From Pseudoalteromonas sp. 3D05 (GTDB lineage: Bacteria > Pseudomonadota > Gammaproteobacteria > Enterobacterales > Alteromonadaceae): DNA of 64,000 bases. The stretch covers positions 68,991 through 132,990 of the forward strand of contig NZ_PDUS01000001.1 in the NCBI RefSeq assembly GCF_002723455.1. The letters are read 5' to 3'. The notes beneath the pieces are model-generated. The model made no database searches and was not told the origin of the DNA. It saw only the letters and a program-made list of their open reading frames with translations. The position numbers and the translations under genes were made by a program. Positions 44,145 to 53,524 of this stretch are shown piece by piece (the first letter of the stretch is position 1; each line of letters begins with the position of its first letter).

Positions 44145-45335
44145 TCATTCGATGAGTTGGCTAATAATCGCCTCACATTCAGTGTGACTCATAAACGCGG
44201 GAACGGGGTAATCTGGATGTGCTTCTTTCATCGCAGCCGTTGCCAACTCACTAACATCTGTAGCACGTATTTCTGCTAATGTATTAGGAATTTCCAGCTC
44301 GAGCAATAGTTGCTCTATTGTTTTGAGCACTATTTTTGCTTTCTCCTGCGTGCTTTGCCCAGCGTGTGTTAACTCACAAAAGTCTCCAATAGCTGCAAGT
44401 TGAGGGTGAATTTTTTCACCATAAAGCGTTAATACAGGCATCAGTGATACACTATTAGCTAAACCATGCGCCGTGCCATAACGTGCTCCAAACTGATGTG
44501 CTATCGCATGCACATAACCCACAGAAGCCCTCGTAAATGCTTGGCCCGCATAGAAAGATGCAAGTAACATATTTTCACGCGCCACTAAGTTATCACCTTG
44601 ATTAAATACCGTAGGTAGATTATTGAAGATAAGTTTAATCGCATCTAATGCTTTTTGATTGCTAAAGTCTGTGCCAATTTTACCAATGTAGGATTCAATT
44701 GCATGCGTTAACGCATCCACACCCGTTGCTGCAGTAATAAAGTTAGGTACACTTTGAGTCAATGGCGCAATTAAAACGGCATCACTGGGGACTAAACAAA
44801 AATCAGTTATTGCGTATTTTGTTTGCGCTTTAGGATCATTGATCACCGCTGCAACTGTAGTTTCAGAGCCCGTGCCTGCCGTTGTAGGGATCGCGCAAAG
44901 TGGCGGCAGTTTCTTCAAAACTTTAAACAAGCCTTTTAATTGTTTGATAGACTTTTTAGGTTTAACAGAACGAACCGCAATCATTTTTGCACAATCCAGT
45001 ACTGATCCACCACCTATGGCAACAAGGCCTGCACATTGTTTTTCGTGGTACAAAGATAATCCATTTTCAACATTATCAATGGTTGGGTTTGGCGAAACAT
45101 CAATGTATAAATGCCATGATACTTTATGCTTATCAATAAGTGCTAACGTATGCTCAAGCACCCCTAAGTTAAATAATGTCTCATCACTGACAACCAGTAA
45201 TGGCGCTTTTTTATCCCAGGTTTTTAACCATTGCTCAAAACCACTGTAGCCTGTGTACAAACGTGGATTGGGTATACCAATAAAAGTAATAATACACTGT
45301 AAAATAAAATGATAGCAGCGGTAAAAAAATGTCAT
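44145..45335 (-). CDS. Iron-containing alcohol dehydrogenase
   Basis: A 396-residue group III alcohol dehydrogenase. The nucleotide motif GGGSVLDCAKM (about 108), PTTAGTGSETT (about 150), and metal-binding His and Asp residues in DALTHAIESY, HAIAHQFGARYGTAHGLAN are present. It oxidises an alcohol or reduces an aldehyde with NAD(P). A hydrophobic stretch at the very start (CYHFILQCIITFIGIP) is unusual for a soluble enzyme and could attach it to the membrane or interact with a lipid substrate. Confidence 0.9.
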   Translation of the reverse strand: MTFFYRCYHFILQCIITFIGIPNPRLYTGYSGFEQWLKTWDKKAPLLVVSDETLFNLGVLEHTLALIDKHKVSWHLYIDVSPNPTIDNVENGLSLYHEKQCAGLVAIGGGSVLDCAKMIAVRSVKPKKSIKQLKGLFKVLKKLPPLCAIPTTAGTGSETTVAAVINDPKAQTKYAITDFCLVPSDAVLIAPLTQSVPNFITAATGVDALTHAIESYIGKIGTDFSNQKALDAIKLIFNNLPTVFNQGDNLVARENMLLASFYAGQAFTRASVGYVHAIAHQFGARYGTAHGLANSVSLMPVLTLYGEKIHPQLAAIGDFCELTHAGQSTQEKAKIVLKTIEQLLLELEIPNTLAEIRATDVSELATAAMKEAHPDYPVPAFMSHTECEAIISQLIE

Positions 45336-45380
45336 TTCAATAACTTATCATATTAAATGTAAATTCAATATTGCATCAAT

Positions 45381-45743
45381 TTAACGATATTGCCAGTAAT
45401 AAAGGTAACCTAACAGACCACAATTTATAAAAATAGTGACCCATAGCCCAAATATGAACGCACGTTTTTTTGATTTATGCCTAAACCACTGCTGCGCTAT
45501 AAGTGCGCCAGGCCAACCACATGCTAGTGCTAAAATATGTAAGCTTCGTTCAGGAACTCGCATCATTTGCGTTGAAGGATTGGAAGCTAAACGCTTATCC
45601 CATTTATAAACCAATAGCGTAATCATACTCATTAATGCATAGCCACCTACAACTATATGGGGCCAATAACCCAGTAAGCTTCCGACCAAGAGTGTGGCTA
45701 AAAAACCCACCGAGAAAGTGATTAAAAATTTTTTAATTAACAA
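45381..45743 (-). CDS. DUF1294-family membrane protein
   Basis: A 120-residue inner-membrane protein with three or four helices. The DUF1294 pattern is clear: YKWDKRLA, RVPERSLHILALACGWPGA, QWFRHKSKK. The function of the family is unknown; in other proteins the domain follows a cold-shock domain, which is absent here. It is transcribed as a single gene. Confidence 0.85.
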   Translation of the reverse strand: MLIKKFLITFSVGFLATLLVGSLLGYWPHIVVGGYALMSMITLLVYKWDKRLASNPSTQMMRVPERSLHILALACGWPGALIAQQWFRHKSKKRAFIFGLWVTIFINCGLLGYLYYWQYR

Positions 45744-45787
45744 GCCGTGACCTATACTAGAATAATTGATAATAACTAGAGCTAATT

Positions 45788-46318
45788 ATGTCATATATAA
45801 AAACAATTTTACTATTTCTAACCGTATTTATGGCGCCTGTTATAAGTGCTGAAGAACATAAAAACTTAGCCAAAGAACTACAAGTATTCGCGCCCTATCT
45901 AGGTACATGGCAAGCTGATTTTGAAGTAGAAAAAGACAAACCAGCCATTCAAGATGTAAGTAAATGGGAACGAGCGCTAAACGGCATGGCGATTCGTACA
46001 TCACACTCAATCAATGAAGGAGTGTATGGAGGCGAATCAATGATCTTTTGGGACAGTAAAGAACAGTCTTTAGTATTTTACTATTTCACCACCGCGGGCT
46101 TTTACACTAAAGGAACAATGAGTGTGCTTTCTCAGAGCAAATTTGTCGCTTACGAAACAGTCACAGGCTCAAAAGAAGGTATCACCAAAGTAAAATCAAC
46201 CAGCGAATACAAAGATAACAAGTTTACTGTACTTACTTCATACCTAAAAAAGGGTGAGTGGACTAAACCTGAGCAACGAGTTTATACCCGCAGTGATAAA
46301 AAAGTAAAATTTAAATAA
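45788..46318 (+). CDS. Secreted protein of unknown function (DUF1579-like)
   Basis: A 176-residue protein with signal peptide (about 1-21, LLFLTVFMAPVISA). The mature part reads FAPYLGTWQADFEV, GGESMIFWDSKEQSLVFYYF and KFVAYETVTGSKEG, a beta-rich pattern similar to the DUF1579 or lipocalin-like group sometimes linked to heme or small-molecule binding. The family call is tentative. It converges with the AhpD-like gene on a strong hairpin. Confidence 0.75.
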   Translation: MSYIKTILLFLTVFMAPVISAEEHKNLAKELQVFAPYLGTWQADFEVEKDKPAIQDVSKWERALNGMAIRTSHSINEGVYGGESMIFWDSKEQSLVFYYFTTAGFYTKGTMSVLSQSKFVAYETVTGSKEGITKVKSTSEYKDNKFTVLTSYLKKGEWTKPEQRVYTRSDKKVKFK

Positions 46319-46325
46319 TAAAGTG

Positions 46326-46356
46326 TTGAGTACGCAGAACATGTCTGCGTACTCAA
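46326..46356. terminator. Strong bidirectional hairpin
   Basis: A perfect 13-bp stem TTGAGTACGCAGA / TCTGCGTACTCAA with a 5-base loop, between converging genes. Confidence 0.78.
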
Positions 46357-46361
46357 TTCAA

Positions 46362-46904
46362 TCATTTAACGAACGCTTTAAAAGGCTCATCAATAGGTGT
46401 TTTTGCAAGGTGATTTGTATAATTGCTCATAACTTTTTGCGATAAACCGACAACAATTTCTAATAATTGCTGTTGCGCATAACCCACAGCGAAAAACGCC
46501 TCTATTTGCTCATCACTTATAACACCGCGGTTTTGTGTCATTGCCAAGGTTGTTTCTCGTAATGTTTCTAACTTTTTATCTGCCAATGGTGTTTTATTTA
46601 CTAGCGCATCAACAATTGCCGGGTCAACTTTCATACTTGCAGCAATTGCACTGTGTGCTGGTACGCAATAGTGACAATTATGCTCAACGTTAATCGTTTG
46701 CCATACAACCGTTAACTCCTCAGCATTAAATGATGTGTTTTGAAACAGTTCATGCAGAACCTGATACCCCTCTAACAAAGTTGGCGCTTCTGCCATCACA
46801 GCATGCAAGTTTGGCAGCATACCAAATGCAGTTTTCGAATTAGCAATAAGTGGTTTCGCAGCGTCAGGTGCAGTTTGCTCTGTATGTAATGTAAATTCTG
46901 CCAT
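46362..46904 (-). CDS. AhpD/carboxymuconolactone decarboxylase-like protein
   Basis: About 180 residues, all helical. The active-site motif is NCHYCVPAHSA (CxxC plus His), as in AhpD-like alkylhydroperoxidases. ATG at 46904 is preferred over the one at 47024 since GGAG lies eight bases before it and the longer version overlaps the TetR gene. The divergent TetR regulator and the two palindromic sites between them suggest induction by an electrophile or peroxide. Confidence 0.87.
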   Translation of the reverse strand: MAEFTLHTEQTAPDAAKPLIANSKTAFGMLPNLHAVMAEAPTLLEGYQVLHELFQNTSFNAEELTVVWQTINVEHNCHYCVPAHSAIAASMKVDPAIVDALVNKTPLADKKLETLRETTLAMTQNRGVISDEQIEAFFAVGYAQQQLLEIVVGLSQKVMSNYTNHLAKTPIDEPFKAFVK

Positions 46905-46960
46905 TTTAATACTCCAAATAATAAAGTGTTTAAGAAAGTTCATGAGTATACTATTTGATT

Positions 46961-46999
46961 TTGAGCGATCGCTCAAGTTAAAATTGAGCAAGTGTTCAA
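46961..46999. promoter_or_regulatory. Two TetR-type operators between the AhpD-like and TetR genes
   Basis: TTGAGCGATCGCTCAA at 46961-46976 is a perfect 16-bp palindrome. TTGAGCAAGTGTTCAA at 46984-46999 is an imperfect copy with the same outer bases, 23 bp away centre to centre. They lie just before the TetR start and about 60 bp before the AhpD-like start, suiting control of both genes. Confidence 0.85.
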
Positions 47000-47013
47000 A
47001 ATAGGTTTTAACT

Positions 47014-47601
47014 ATGGCTAACAAATTAAAGTTCGAACGTAATGAAGTGGTGCGAACTGCGGGTCAATTGTTTTGGCAAAAAGGCTTTAATGCAACCTCT
47101 ACACGTGACTTACAAAATGCAACGAACATGCGCCCCGGCAGCATATATGCTGCGTTTGGCTCTAAAGAAGGGTTGTATTGCGAGGCACTTAAAGACTATG
47201 CACAATTAATGGAAGGCCAACTCTCGCAAGCAATAAATGAACACAATTGCGTGCTAGACGGTTTAGCAAGCTTTGTAACAAGAGTGCTTATTGAGGACGC
47301 TGATTGCGCCCCGAGTAGGTTATGTATGTTAATAAAAGCAAATAACGAATTTACGCAAAATGAACCTGCATTGAAGGTTTTAAGTGTTGATTTAGCCAAT
47401 GAATTTGAGGCTTTTTTAACGACACTCTTTAAACAAGCACAGCACCAAAATGAGCTTAGTACAGACTTGAGCGCACTAGAATATGCCCGTTACTTTCAAA
47501 TACAATTTACCGGATTGCGAAGCTATTTAAATCGCCCAGACACACAAGCACTGGCATCATCATTAATTGATCAGATGTTTGCATCTCTCAAACAACTTTA
47601 A
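47014..47601 (+). CDS. TetR-family repressor
   Basis: A 195-residue regulator with the N-terminal helix-turn-helix (about 8-52, AGQLFWQKGFNATSTRDLQN, GSIYAAFGSKEGLYCEAL) and a helical ligand-binding domain. Cysteines in ADCAPSRLCMLIK could sense electrophiles, as in NemR- or AcuR-type proteins, but that is inference. It is divergent from the AhpD-like gene with two palindromic sites between. Confidence 0.9.
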   Translation: MANKLKFERNEVVRTAGQLFWQKGFNATSTRDLQNATNMRPGSIYAAFGSKEGLYCEALKDYAQLMEGQLSQAINEHNCVLDGLASFVTRVLIEDADCAPSRLCMLIKANNEFTQNEPALKVLSVDLANEFEAFLTTLFKQAQHQNELSTDLSALEYARYFQIQFTGLRSYLNRPDTQALASSLIDQMFASLKQL

Positions 47602-47797
47602 GTGCAATAGCAGCATAAAAAACTTAACTCAAAAAAACATGCTTCTGCAAACTGAGAAGGTGAATGATTGTCGTAAGCTACTGGCCAAACAGCCGCATCG
47701 ACAGAACAAGTAAACAAATGTGTTTATTGATTTAGAATTGACGGTCAAAAATAATACGAGTGCCTACTAACAGAGTTAAGGCTTATATGTTTTATAA

Positions 47798-48292
47798 CTA
47801 CTTTTCGTCTCTGTCATAAATTATTGACTTTAAAGCTGGGCGAACGACAGCGAGAATTAAAATAATAATTACGAGTGCTCCCATAACCAATTTAACCAGT
47901 TTAAAGAACCAAGGTCTTTGCCATACATTTCCTGTTTCTACTTCTCGTTTCTTCTGTTTGATGAATTCATCATAAGCTTTATTCAGGTCAGTGTGTTTAG
48001 TAATTTCTGGGTACTCAATAACAATACCGATTTTCGCTAGCGAAACACGAGCTAATTCTGACTGCTCTTGGTTTACGTAAAGCATATGATTCTTCACGTC
48101 GGCGTAGTAATCAATGCGCTCTTGTTCTAAAACATCTGCGATTTTAACTGAGTCAACCAAGCGCATATCTTGAATAAGCGGTCTATAAACAGGACTATCT
48201 ACATTTGCCCATTTAACGACAAAAATTGCAAGAAGCACTGATATACCCAAAACCAGCAGTAGCTTGCGTTCTTTTGTGATTAGTTTACTAAT
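47798..48292 (-). CDS. Orphan mini-FliF (YscJ/FliF-like) membrane protein
   Basis: About 164 residues if begun at ATT 48292, which follows GGAGAG by five bases; the first standard start (TTG 48250) lies inside the membrane helix. The N-terminal helix (KLLLVLGISVLLAIFVVKWA) is followed by a periplasmic domain like the first ring-building motif of FliF (SPVYRPLIQDMRLVDSVKIA, VLEQERIDYY, MLYVNQEQSELARVSLAKIG) and a C-terminal helix like FliF (FKLVKLVMGALVIIILILAV) ending VRPALKSIIYDRDEK. The large middle part of FliF is missing and no flagellar or type III genes are near. The role is unknown. Confidence 0.72.
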   Translation of the reverse strand: MSKLITKERKLLLVLGISVLLAIFVVKWANVDSPVYRPLIQDMRLVDSVKIADVLEQERIDYYADVKNHMLYVNQEQSELARVSLAKIGIVIEYPEITKHTDLNKAYDEFIKQKKREVETGNVWQRPWFFKLVKLVMGALVIIILILAVVRPALKSIIYDRDEK

Positions 48293-48337
48293 TTTATCTC
48301 TCCGTGATATCGATATTACAGCCGAGTTTGCAAGTCG

Positions 48338-48787
48338 TTATGTTTTTACTGCACTGATATATGACCAGTTTAATTTGATACCAGCAGCGTAAGATAAACC
48401 GATTGCTAACCATACAACTGAGCTTGATACCCAAAACCAAACTCCTAAATTTACAACGTATGGACTATCAAATAGCACTGGGATGAAAAAGCCGTACGTG
48501 CCTCTGATTATACATAAGGCAGCAATTAATATTAGGAATAACTTTAAAAATGGAAGTTTACGAATTATACCTGCACCAGAAAGTGCGTATATAGACCAAC
48601 CTAAAAAAATACACACTAAAATTGAACCTACAAAAGCTGGATACAAAGAGCCTGATTCAGCTTGTTTAGCTAAACTTTCACCTGCTCCTGAAGCTAAATA
48701 CCAATCTGGTCCACCAATTATTATTGCTATATGAAGTAAGCTACCAAGAAAGGTTAATACCGCACCAAAAATAAAACTCTGCTTCAT
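48338..48787 (-). CDS. Four-helix membrane protein of unknown function
   Basis: A 149-residue protein with four predicted helices (about 5-27, 49-69, 80-100, 114-136). The first loop holds GGPDWYLASGAGESLAKQAE. I do not recognise it beyond a general similarity to small uncharacterised inner-membrane proteins. It is 45 bp upstream of the mini-FliF gene on the same strand and could share its transcript. Confidence 0.72.
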   Translation of the reverse strand: MKQSFIFGAVLTFLGSLLHIAIIIGGPDWYLASGAGESLAKQAESGSLYPAFVGSILVCIFLGWSIYALSGAGIIRKLPFLKLFLILIAALCIIRGTYGFFIPVLFDSPYVVNLGVWFWVSSSVVWLAIGLSYAAGIKLNWSYISAVKT

Positions 48788-49064
48788 CCGTTGACTCCTT
48801 CCTAAAATGAAAACATAACGGGCCTGTAGATTAACTCGTCTAAACTATTTTTATTGGTGAATCAACAATAGCCGAGTTCCTATTTTAGTTCAATCAGTTA
48901 CTTTGATTCTACATAAAATAAAAAGAGGATTTGCTGTTGCTTTAAATTGTGCTTTGGAAGGTATGACAGGTGCTTTTTGTCGTTACTCATAACTGCTTTT
49001 CAGAACAAAATAGCGCCACTATACCTTAACCACTCGCTTGGTATAGCAGCGTTTAAATCTATTA

Positions 49065-51185
49065 TCAGGTTTTTAACTTATTCAACTCATCATCTTGCTG
49101 AGCAACTAATTGATTTAGCATTTGGCTGCCATCGCCAGCTTGAGTTGAAAGTTCCGCTAGTTGTGACGCAGCATCCGAAATCAAAGTAAGATTCCGGTTA
49201 ATCTCTTCTGTGACAGAGCTTTGCTCTTCGGCAGCTGTTGCTATATGTGTTATCTGCCCGGTAATATCTTCAACTTTAGTCACTACACTGTGTAATGCAT
49301 CAAATGCCACAGTGGTTTCATCCACAGCCGTTTGCGCTCTGACAACGCCTTTCTCAATTACTGTAGAGGCATTACCTACTTCGAGTTGCAAGCTGTCTAT
49401 TAAACCGCTGATGTCATCGGTTGAAGCACGGGTTTTTGATGCCAGCGCCCTAACCTCATCGGCAACAACAGCGAAACCTCGTCCTTGCTCACCAGCTCGA
49501 GCAGCCTCAATAGCTGCGTTAAGCGCAAGTAAGTTAGTTTGTTCTGAAATTGTACGAATAACATCTAATATTTGTGTAATGTCATTACTGCGCGCCGCTA
49601 CCTTTTCAACGGCTTGATTGGCCTGTTTAATTTCATCAGACATGGTTTTCACTTGGGTGACCGCAGACGACAAGCTAGATTCACTGCTATTTACTAACGA
49701 GTTTATTTCGTCTGCTTGCTGGGCTGATTGCTCAGATGCACGCGCTACTTCAAGTGCAGTGGCACTCATTTCATTCATTGCTGTTACAACACTTTCAATC
49801 TCTTGAAACTGAGCCTGCACATTTTGTTTAGTATCAACAGCAACATGCGCCGCTGTTTGTGCCTGTAGTTTAGTTTGCCCTGACACATCTTTTAGTTGGG
49901 CGATTAAATCACGTAGTTTGGCTAAAAAAGCATTAAAACCGTCAGCAAGAGCAATTAATTCAGCGTGAGATTCAACGGTTAATGTTTGCGTTAAGTCACC
50001 TTCTGAGCTCGCTAAATTATCTACACGCATTTGAATTTGTTGCAGTGGCGCAATAATACTTTTGATAACAAGAGTCATTATTATGAAGGCAACTACAGCG
50101 ATAATAATGCCTGTAACTAGAATAATACCACCTAGTGTATTGGCGTTTTTATCCATGGTGTCTGCCAATGCTTGCGGGCCTAATAATGCAAGCTCTGTAG
50201 GTACTTCAATCAGTAAATTCCATTGTTTACCCGCTAACTTAATGGAAATTGGGTAGTTAACTAAATAATCATCGTTTACTTTATGAATGCCACTGTCTTG
50301 TTTCAGACGGTCAAAACTGGTTGCTAAACTTGTAGACGTCGCTTCTTTAAGCGGACGCCCTAGTTTATCTTTGTAATGACTGCTACCAACAATTAAATCT
50401 AACGAGCTCAGTAAGGTCACTCTCGCTTTACCATTGTAGAGCTCTTTTGAAAGCTGCTCAGTCATGGTTTGAAAAACCGGTAATGTTAAATCAACCCCTG
50501 TAATTCCAATAAATTTGCCATTTCTCATAACTGGCACAACAAGGGATGTCATCATCTCAGAATATCCCGGCGATATTTCATACAGGTAGGGTTCCATAAT
50601 GCAGGGCTGTTTTGTGTCTTTAGCGCATAAATACCACTCAGCTTCTCGTTGGCCAAACTCATTAAGTTTAGTTAAGTACTTTTCATTAATATCTTCAACA
50701 ACTTGCTGTTCAATCACACCATCACGACTACGTGTAAAATACACTTCTAGCGTGCCTTCACCGGCAACTGAATGTTTAAAGCCTGATTGATATTGATCGT
50801 CATTGCCATCAAAGCCATTCGCTTCAAATTGCGAGTAAATTGATGAAATATTTGTGTTTTTCTTAAGTAGTGACTCGTTCAACGCAACCACAGACTCGCG
50901 GCTTAATGTGCTTGCCGCTTTTTCATCACCGAGTATTGCTGCGAATGAAAACGGCACTCGGTATGACTCATTGATAAACCCTGCAATTCGCTCCCCATAC
51001 GATGAAGCGTTAGCGATGAGTTTTTCTTCTACCTCAGCAACAATTAGTTTTCTTGAATCAGCAGATAAATCTTTATTACTATTTGATAATTCCCACCACA
51101 AAATACTCGATAAAACAAAAACGGTAATAAAGATACTTCCCACGGTTATCCAAAGTAACTTTTTAGATAATGCTAATTGCTGCAT
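49065..51185 (-). CDS. Methyl-accepting chemotaxis protein with dCache sensor
   Basis: A 706-residue chemoreceptor. Helix 1 (about 12-31), a periplasmic double-Cache domain (about 45-335, with [20 protein letters not shown]), helix 2 (about 350-375), HAMP (about 376-430) and a signalling domain whose hairpin tip reads [20 protein letters not shown] (about 547-566). It passes ligand binding to CheA. Cys187 and Cys195 may form a disulfide in the sensor. No CheR-binding pentapeptide is seen at the C-terminus. The ligand is unknown; dCache domains often bind amino acids. Confidence 0.94.
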   Translation of the reverse strand: MQQLALSKKLLWITVGSIFITVFVLSSILWWELSNSNKDLSADSRKLIVAEVEEKLIANASSYGERIAGFINESYRVPFSFAAILGDEKAASTLSRESVVALNESLLKKNTNISSIYSQFEANGFDGNDDQYQSGFKHSVAGEGTLEVYFTRSRDGVIEQQVVEDINEKYLTKLNEFGQREAEWYLCAKDTKQPCIMEPYLYEISPGYSEMMTSLVVPVMRNGKFIGITGVDLTLPVFQTMTEQLSKELYNGKARVTLLSSLDLIVGSSHYKDKLGRPLKEATSTSLATSFDRLKQDSGIHKVNDDYLVNYPISIKLAGKQWNLLIEVPTELALLGPQALADTMDKNANTLGGIILVTGIIIAVVAFIIMTLVIKSIIAPLQQIQMRVDNLASSEGDLTQTLTVESHAELIALADGFNAFLAKLRDLIAQLKDVSGQTKLQAQTAAHVAVDTKQNVQAQFQEIESVVTAMNEMSATALEVARASEQSAQQADEINSLVNSSESSLSSAVTQVKTMSDEIKQANQAVEKVAARSNDITQILDVIRTISEQTNLLALNAAIEAARAGEQGRGFAVVADEVRALASKTRASTDDISGLIDSLQLEVGNASTVIEKGVVRAQTAVDETTVAFDALHSVVTKVEDITGQITHIATAAEEQSSVTEEINRNLTLISDAASQLAELSTQAGDGSQMLNQLVAQQDDELNKLKT

Positions 51186-51372
51186 TCGCCTATTCCTAAC
51201 CCTTAATTAAACTGCTGTTTTGAGTTTAGTCTAATTATGAAAAGTTACAGCATATTATTGAAAAAACGTGATTAACATGGCAATTCTTGATAAGTAATAG
51301 TGATATGAATAATGAGTGTAAAGACAAGCCTACCAACCTAATAACTTACTTGGTTGATAGGCACTAAATAAA

Positions 51373-51801
51373 TTAGATAACCGAAAGTTCCACGGCTATG
51401 TTATCGCGAGTTGCATTTGAATATGGGCACACCTCATGCGCTTTATTAACAAGTGCGTTGGCTGTGTCTTTATCCACATCACCAACATAAACCGCAAGCT
51501 TAACAGCAATACCAAAACCACCTTCGATTGGGCCTATAGATACTTCTGAATCAATACGCGTGTCTGCTGGTAGTTTGATTTTTGCTTGTCCTGCAACAAG
51601 TTTTAATGCACCAATGAAGCATGCTGCATAGCCCGCTGCAAATAATTGCTCTGGGTTAGTACCTCTACCATCATCTCCACCCAAGCCTTTTGGTGTTGAT
51701 AAAGCAACATCTAGGCGACCATCATCTGATTTTGCCGTGCCTTCACGTCCACCTGTTGCCGCTGCTTTTGCCGTATACGCTACGCTTTGTAATTCTTTCA
51801 T
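51373..51801 (-). CDS. ohr: Organic hydroperoxide resistance protein Ohr
   Basis: A 142-residue thiol peroxidase of the OsmC/Ohr type. The reactive Cys lies in QLFAAGYAACFIGALKLVA and the resolving Cys in AHEVCPYSNATRDN, both in the family positions; TGGREGTAKSDDGRLDVAL is the usual Ohr N-terminal stretch. It reduces organic peroxides with lipoyl thiols. It is divergent from ohrR, with two TTTG..CAAA palindromes between them. Confidence 0.95.
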   Translation of the reverse strand: MKELQSVAYTAKAAATGGREGTAKSDDGRLDVALSTPKGLGGDDGRGTNPEQLFAAGYAACFIGALKLVAGQAKIKLPADTRIDSEVSIGPIEGGFGIAVKLAVYVGDVDKDTANALVNKAHEVCPYSNATRDNIAVELSVI

Positions 51802-51829
51802 GAATGCCTCTTTAAGTTGATTGATTTAT

Positions 51830-51886
51830 TTTGCATACAAAATAATAGAATTAAAAATCCAACATTGCAAATACTTTGTGTGCAAA
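51830..51886. promoter_or_regulatory. Probable OhrR operators between ohr and ohrR
   Basis: TTTGCATACAAA (51830-51841) and TTTGTGTGCAAA (51875-51886) are inverse copies of each other with one mismatch, and each is itself nearly palindromic. They lie in the ohr-ohrR divergent region, where OhrR sites occur in other bacteria. Confidence 0.75.
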
Positions 51887-51922
51887 TTAAAATACCAGTA
51901 ATACATTACACTTTGAGTCAGT

Positions 51923-52360
51923 ATGAAATTTTCACAATTAAAGTTAGATAATCAAATTTGTCATCGCTTATACATGGCGTCAAACGGCATTGTTCGTGCT
52001 TACCGAGAAGCGTTACTCGCGCTTGATCTTACTTATCCGCAATATGTTGTAATGATGGCGCTGTGGGAAAAAGATAATATTAGTATTAACACGCTGCTTG
52101 AAAAAACAGCCATTGATGGCGGTGCTATGACTCAAATATTAAAAAAGATGACGGATAAACAGCTGCTTAAAATTGTAAATGATGACCAAGATAAGCGAAA
52201 AAGGTTAGTAAAACTGCAACAAGCTGGGCATGAACTGCAACATAAAGCAGCAGAAATTCCAATGCAAGTCCGCTGTAAGTTTCCTTCAATTTCTGAACAA
52301 GAAGCCGCGCAGCTAATAACCTTACTCGATAAGTTGAATAATGATTTAATTAGCCAATAA
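51923..52360 (+). CDS. ohrR: MarR-family peroxide sensor OhrR
   Basis: A 145-residue winged-helix repressor. The sensing Cys is in LDNQICHRLYMASNG, the conserved OhrR position near residue 13. The recognition region reads LLEKTAIDGGAMTQILKKMT. Other Cys (RCKFPSISE) could pair with it. Oxidation of the sensing Cys by organic peroxide releases it from the ohr promoter. Confidence 0.93.
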   Translation: MKFSQLKLDNQICHRLYMASNGIVRAYREALLALDLTYPQYVVMMALWEKDNISINTLLEKTAIDGGAMTQILKKMTDKQLLKIVNDDQDKRKRLVKLQQAGHELQHKAAEIPMQVRCKFPSISEQEAAQLITLLDKLNNDLISQ

Positions 52361-52448
52361 TTTTTGAATGTCATTCTATCTAGCGGGACTTTTTATCTAT
52401 GAGAACTGCGTTATAGTAACGCCATAACGTTAACTTATCGGAGTAAAC

Positions 52449-53459
52449 ATGAAAGCATTTGGTTATACACAAGCAACTAAAACACTCACACCTGAGTCAT
52501 TTCAAGCGATTGAGCTTCCCACACCAGAGGCACACGGCCATGATATATTAGTTGAAGTATCAGCCATTTCAGTGAACCCTGTTGATGCAAAAATTCGTGC
52601 TAATGTATCTTCTGAACAAGGCTATAAAGTAATTGGTTGGGATGCTGTGGGCACAGTTAAAGCCGTTGGCGATAAAGTAACTTTATTTAACGTAGGCGAT
52701 CGTGTTTACTACGCTGGCGATTTAACCCGCCAAGGCAGTAATGCTGAGTTACAGCTTGTTGACGAGCGAATTGTCGGCCGCGCCCCTAGCACCTTGAGCA
52801 ACCCAGAAGCTGCGGCTCTTCCTTTAACAAGTATTACTGCATGGGAACTTCTGTTTGATCGTCTTCAAATTTCAAAGAGTCAGTCGGCAAAACCGGCATC
52901 ACTTTTGGTCATTGGTGCAGCAGGAGGTGTAGGCTCTATTTTAGTGCAACTAGCAAAGCAGCTTACTAATTTAACCGTTGTGGCTACAGCATCACGCGCG
53001 CAAAGTGTTGCTTGGCTAAATAAGTTGGGTGTAGACGAAGTACTTGATCACACACAAAGCCTAGATGAGCAACGCACTCAACGTAACATGGATGAGTTTG
53101 ACTATGTAATTAGCTTAACGCATACAGATCAGCACCTTGATGAAATTATTAATGTTATTAAACCACAAGGAAAGTTAGCGTTAATAGACGATCCTGCCAG
53201 CTTTGATATTTTAAAATTAAAACGTAAGAGTATTTCACTTCACTGGGAGTTTATGTATACCCGTTCGATGTATCAAACCGACGACATGATTGCGCAACAT
53301 CAGCTACTTACTGAATTAGCAGAGTTAGTTGATAATGGCACCATTAAAACGACTTTAGGCCAACATCTAGGAAAAATCAGCGTTGAGAATTTAGTAAAAG
53401 CGCACCAAATTTTAGAATCCTATCAGTCACGCGGAAAACTTGTCCTAGAAGGGTTTTAA
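52449..53459 (+). CDS. Zinc-type alcohol dehydrogenase-like / quinone oxidoreductase
   Basis: A 336-residue medium-chain reductase. The N-terminal GroES-like domain contains VSAISVNPVDAKIRAN and GVGDRVYYAGD-like VGDRVYYAGD; the Rossmann domain contains LVIGAAGGVGSILVQLAKQL. It lacks the Cys and His set for structural zinc, so it belongs with the zinc-less NADPH quinone or enone reductases. It lies 88 bp after ohrR in the same direction, and may be part of the same peroxide or electrophile response. Confidence 0.88.
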   Translation: MKAFGYTQATKTLTPESFQAIELPTPEAHGHDILVEVSAISVNPVDAKIRANVSSEQGYKVIGWDAVGTVKAVGDKVTLFNVGDRVYYAGDLTRQGSNAELQLVDERIVGRAPSTLSNPEAAALPLTSITAWELLFDRLQISKSQSAKPASLLVIGAAGGVGSILVQLAKQLTNLTVVATASRAQSVAWLNKLGVDEVLDHTQSLDEQRTQRNMDEFDYVISLTHTDQHLDEIINVIKPQGKLALIDDPASFDILKLKRKSISLHWEFMYTRSMYQTDDMIAQHQLLTELAELVDNGTIKTTLGQHLGKISVENLVKAHQILESYQSRGKLVLEGF

Positions 53460-53485
53460 GGCAGCTTTTTTAATTTATTACTTAT

Positions 53486-53508
53486 AATGCCTCAACCACT
53501 GAGGCATT
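53486..53508. terminator. Bidirectional hairpin between converging genes
   Basis: Stem AATGCCTCA / TGAGGCATT with a 5-base loop between the reductase and acyltransferase genes. Confidence 0.75.
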
Positions 53509-53524
53509 CGCTTTACTGCTCACA

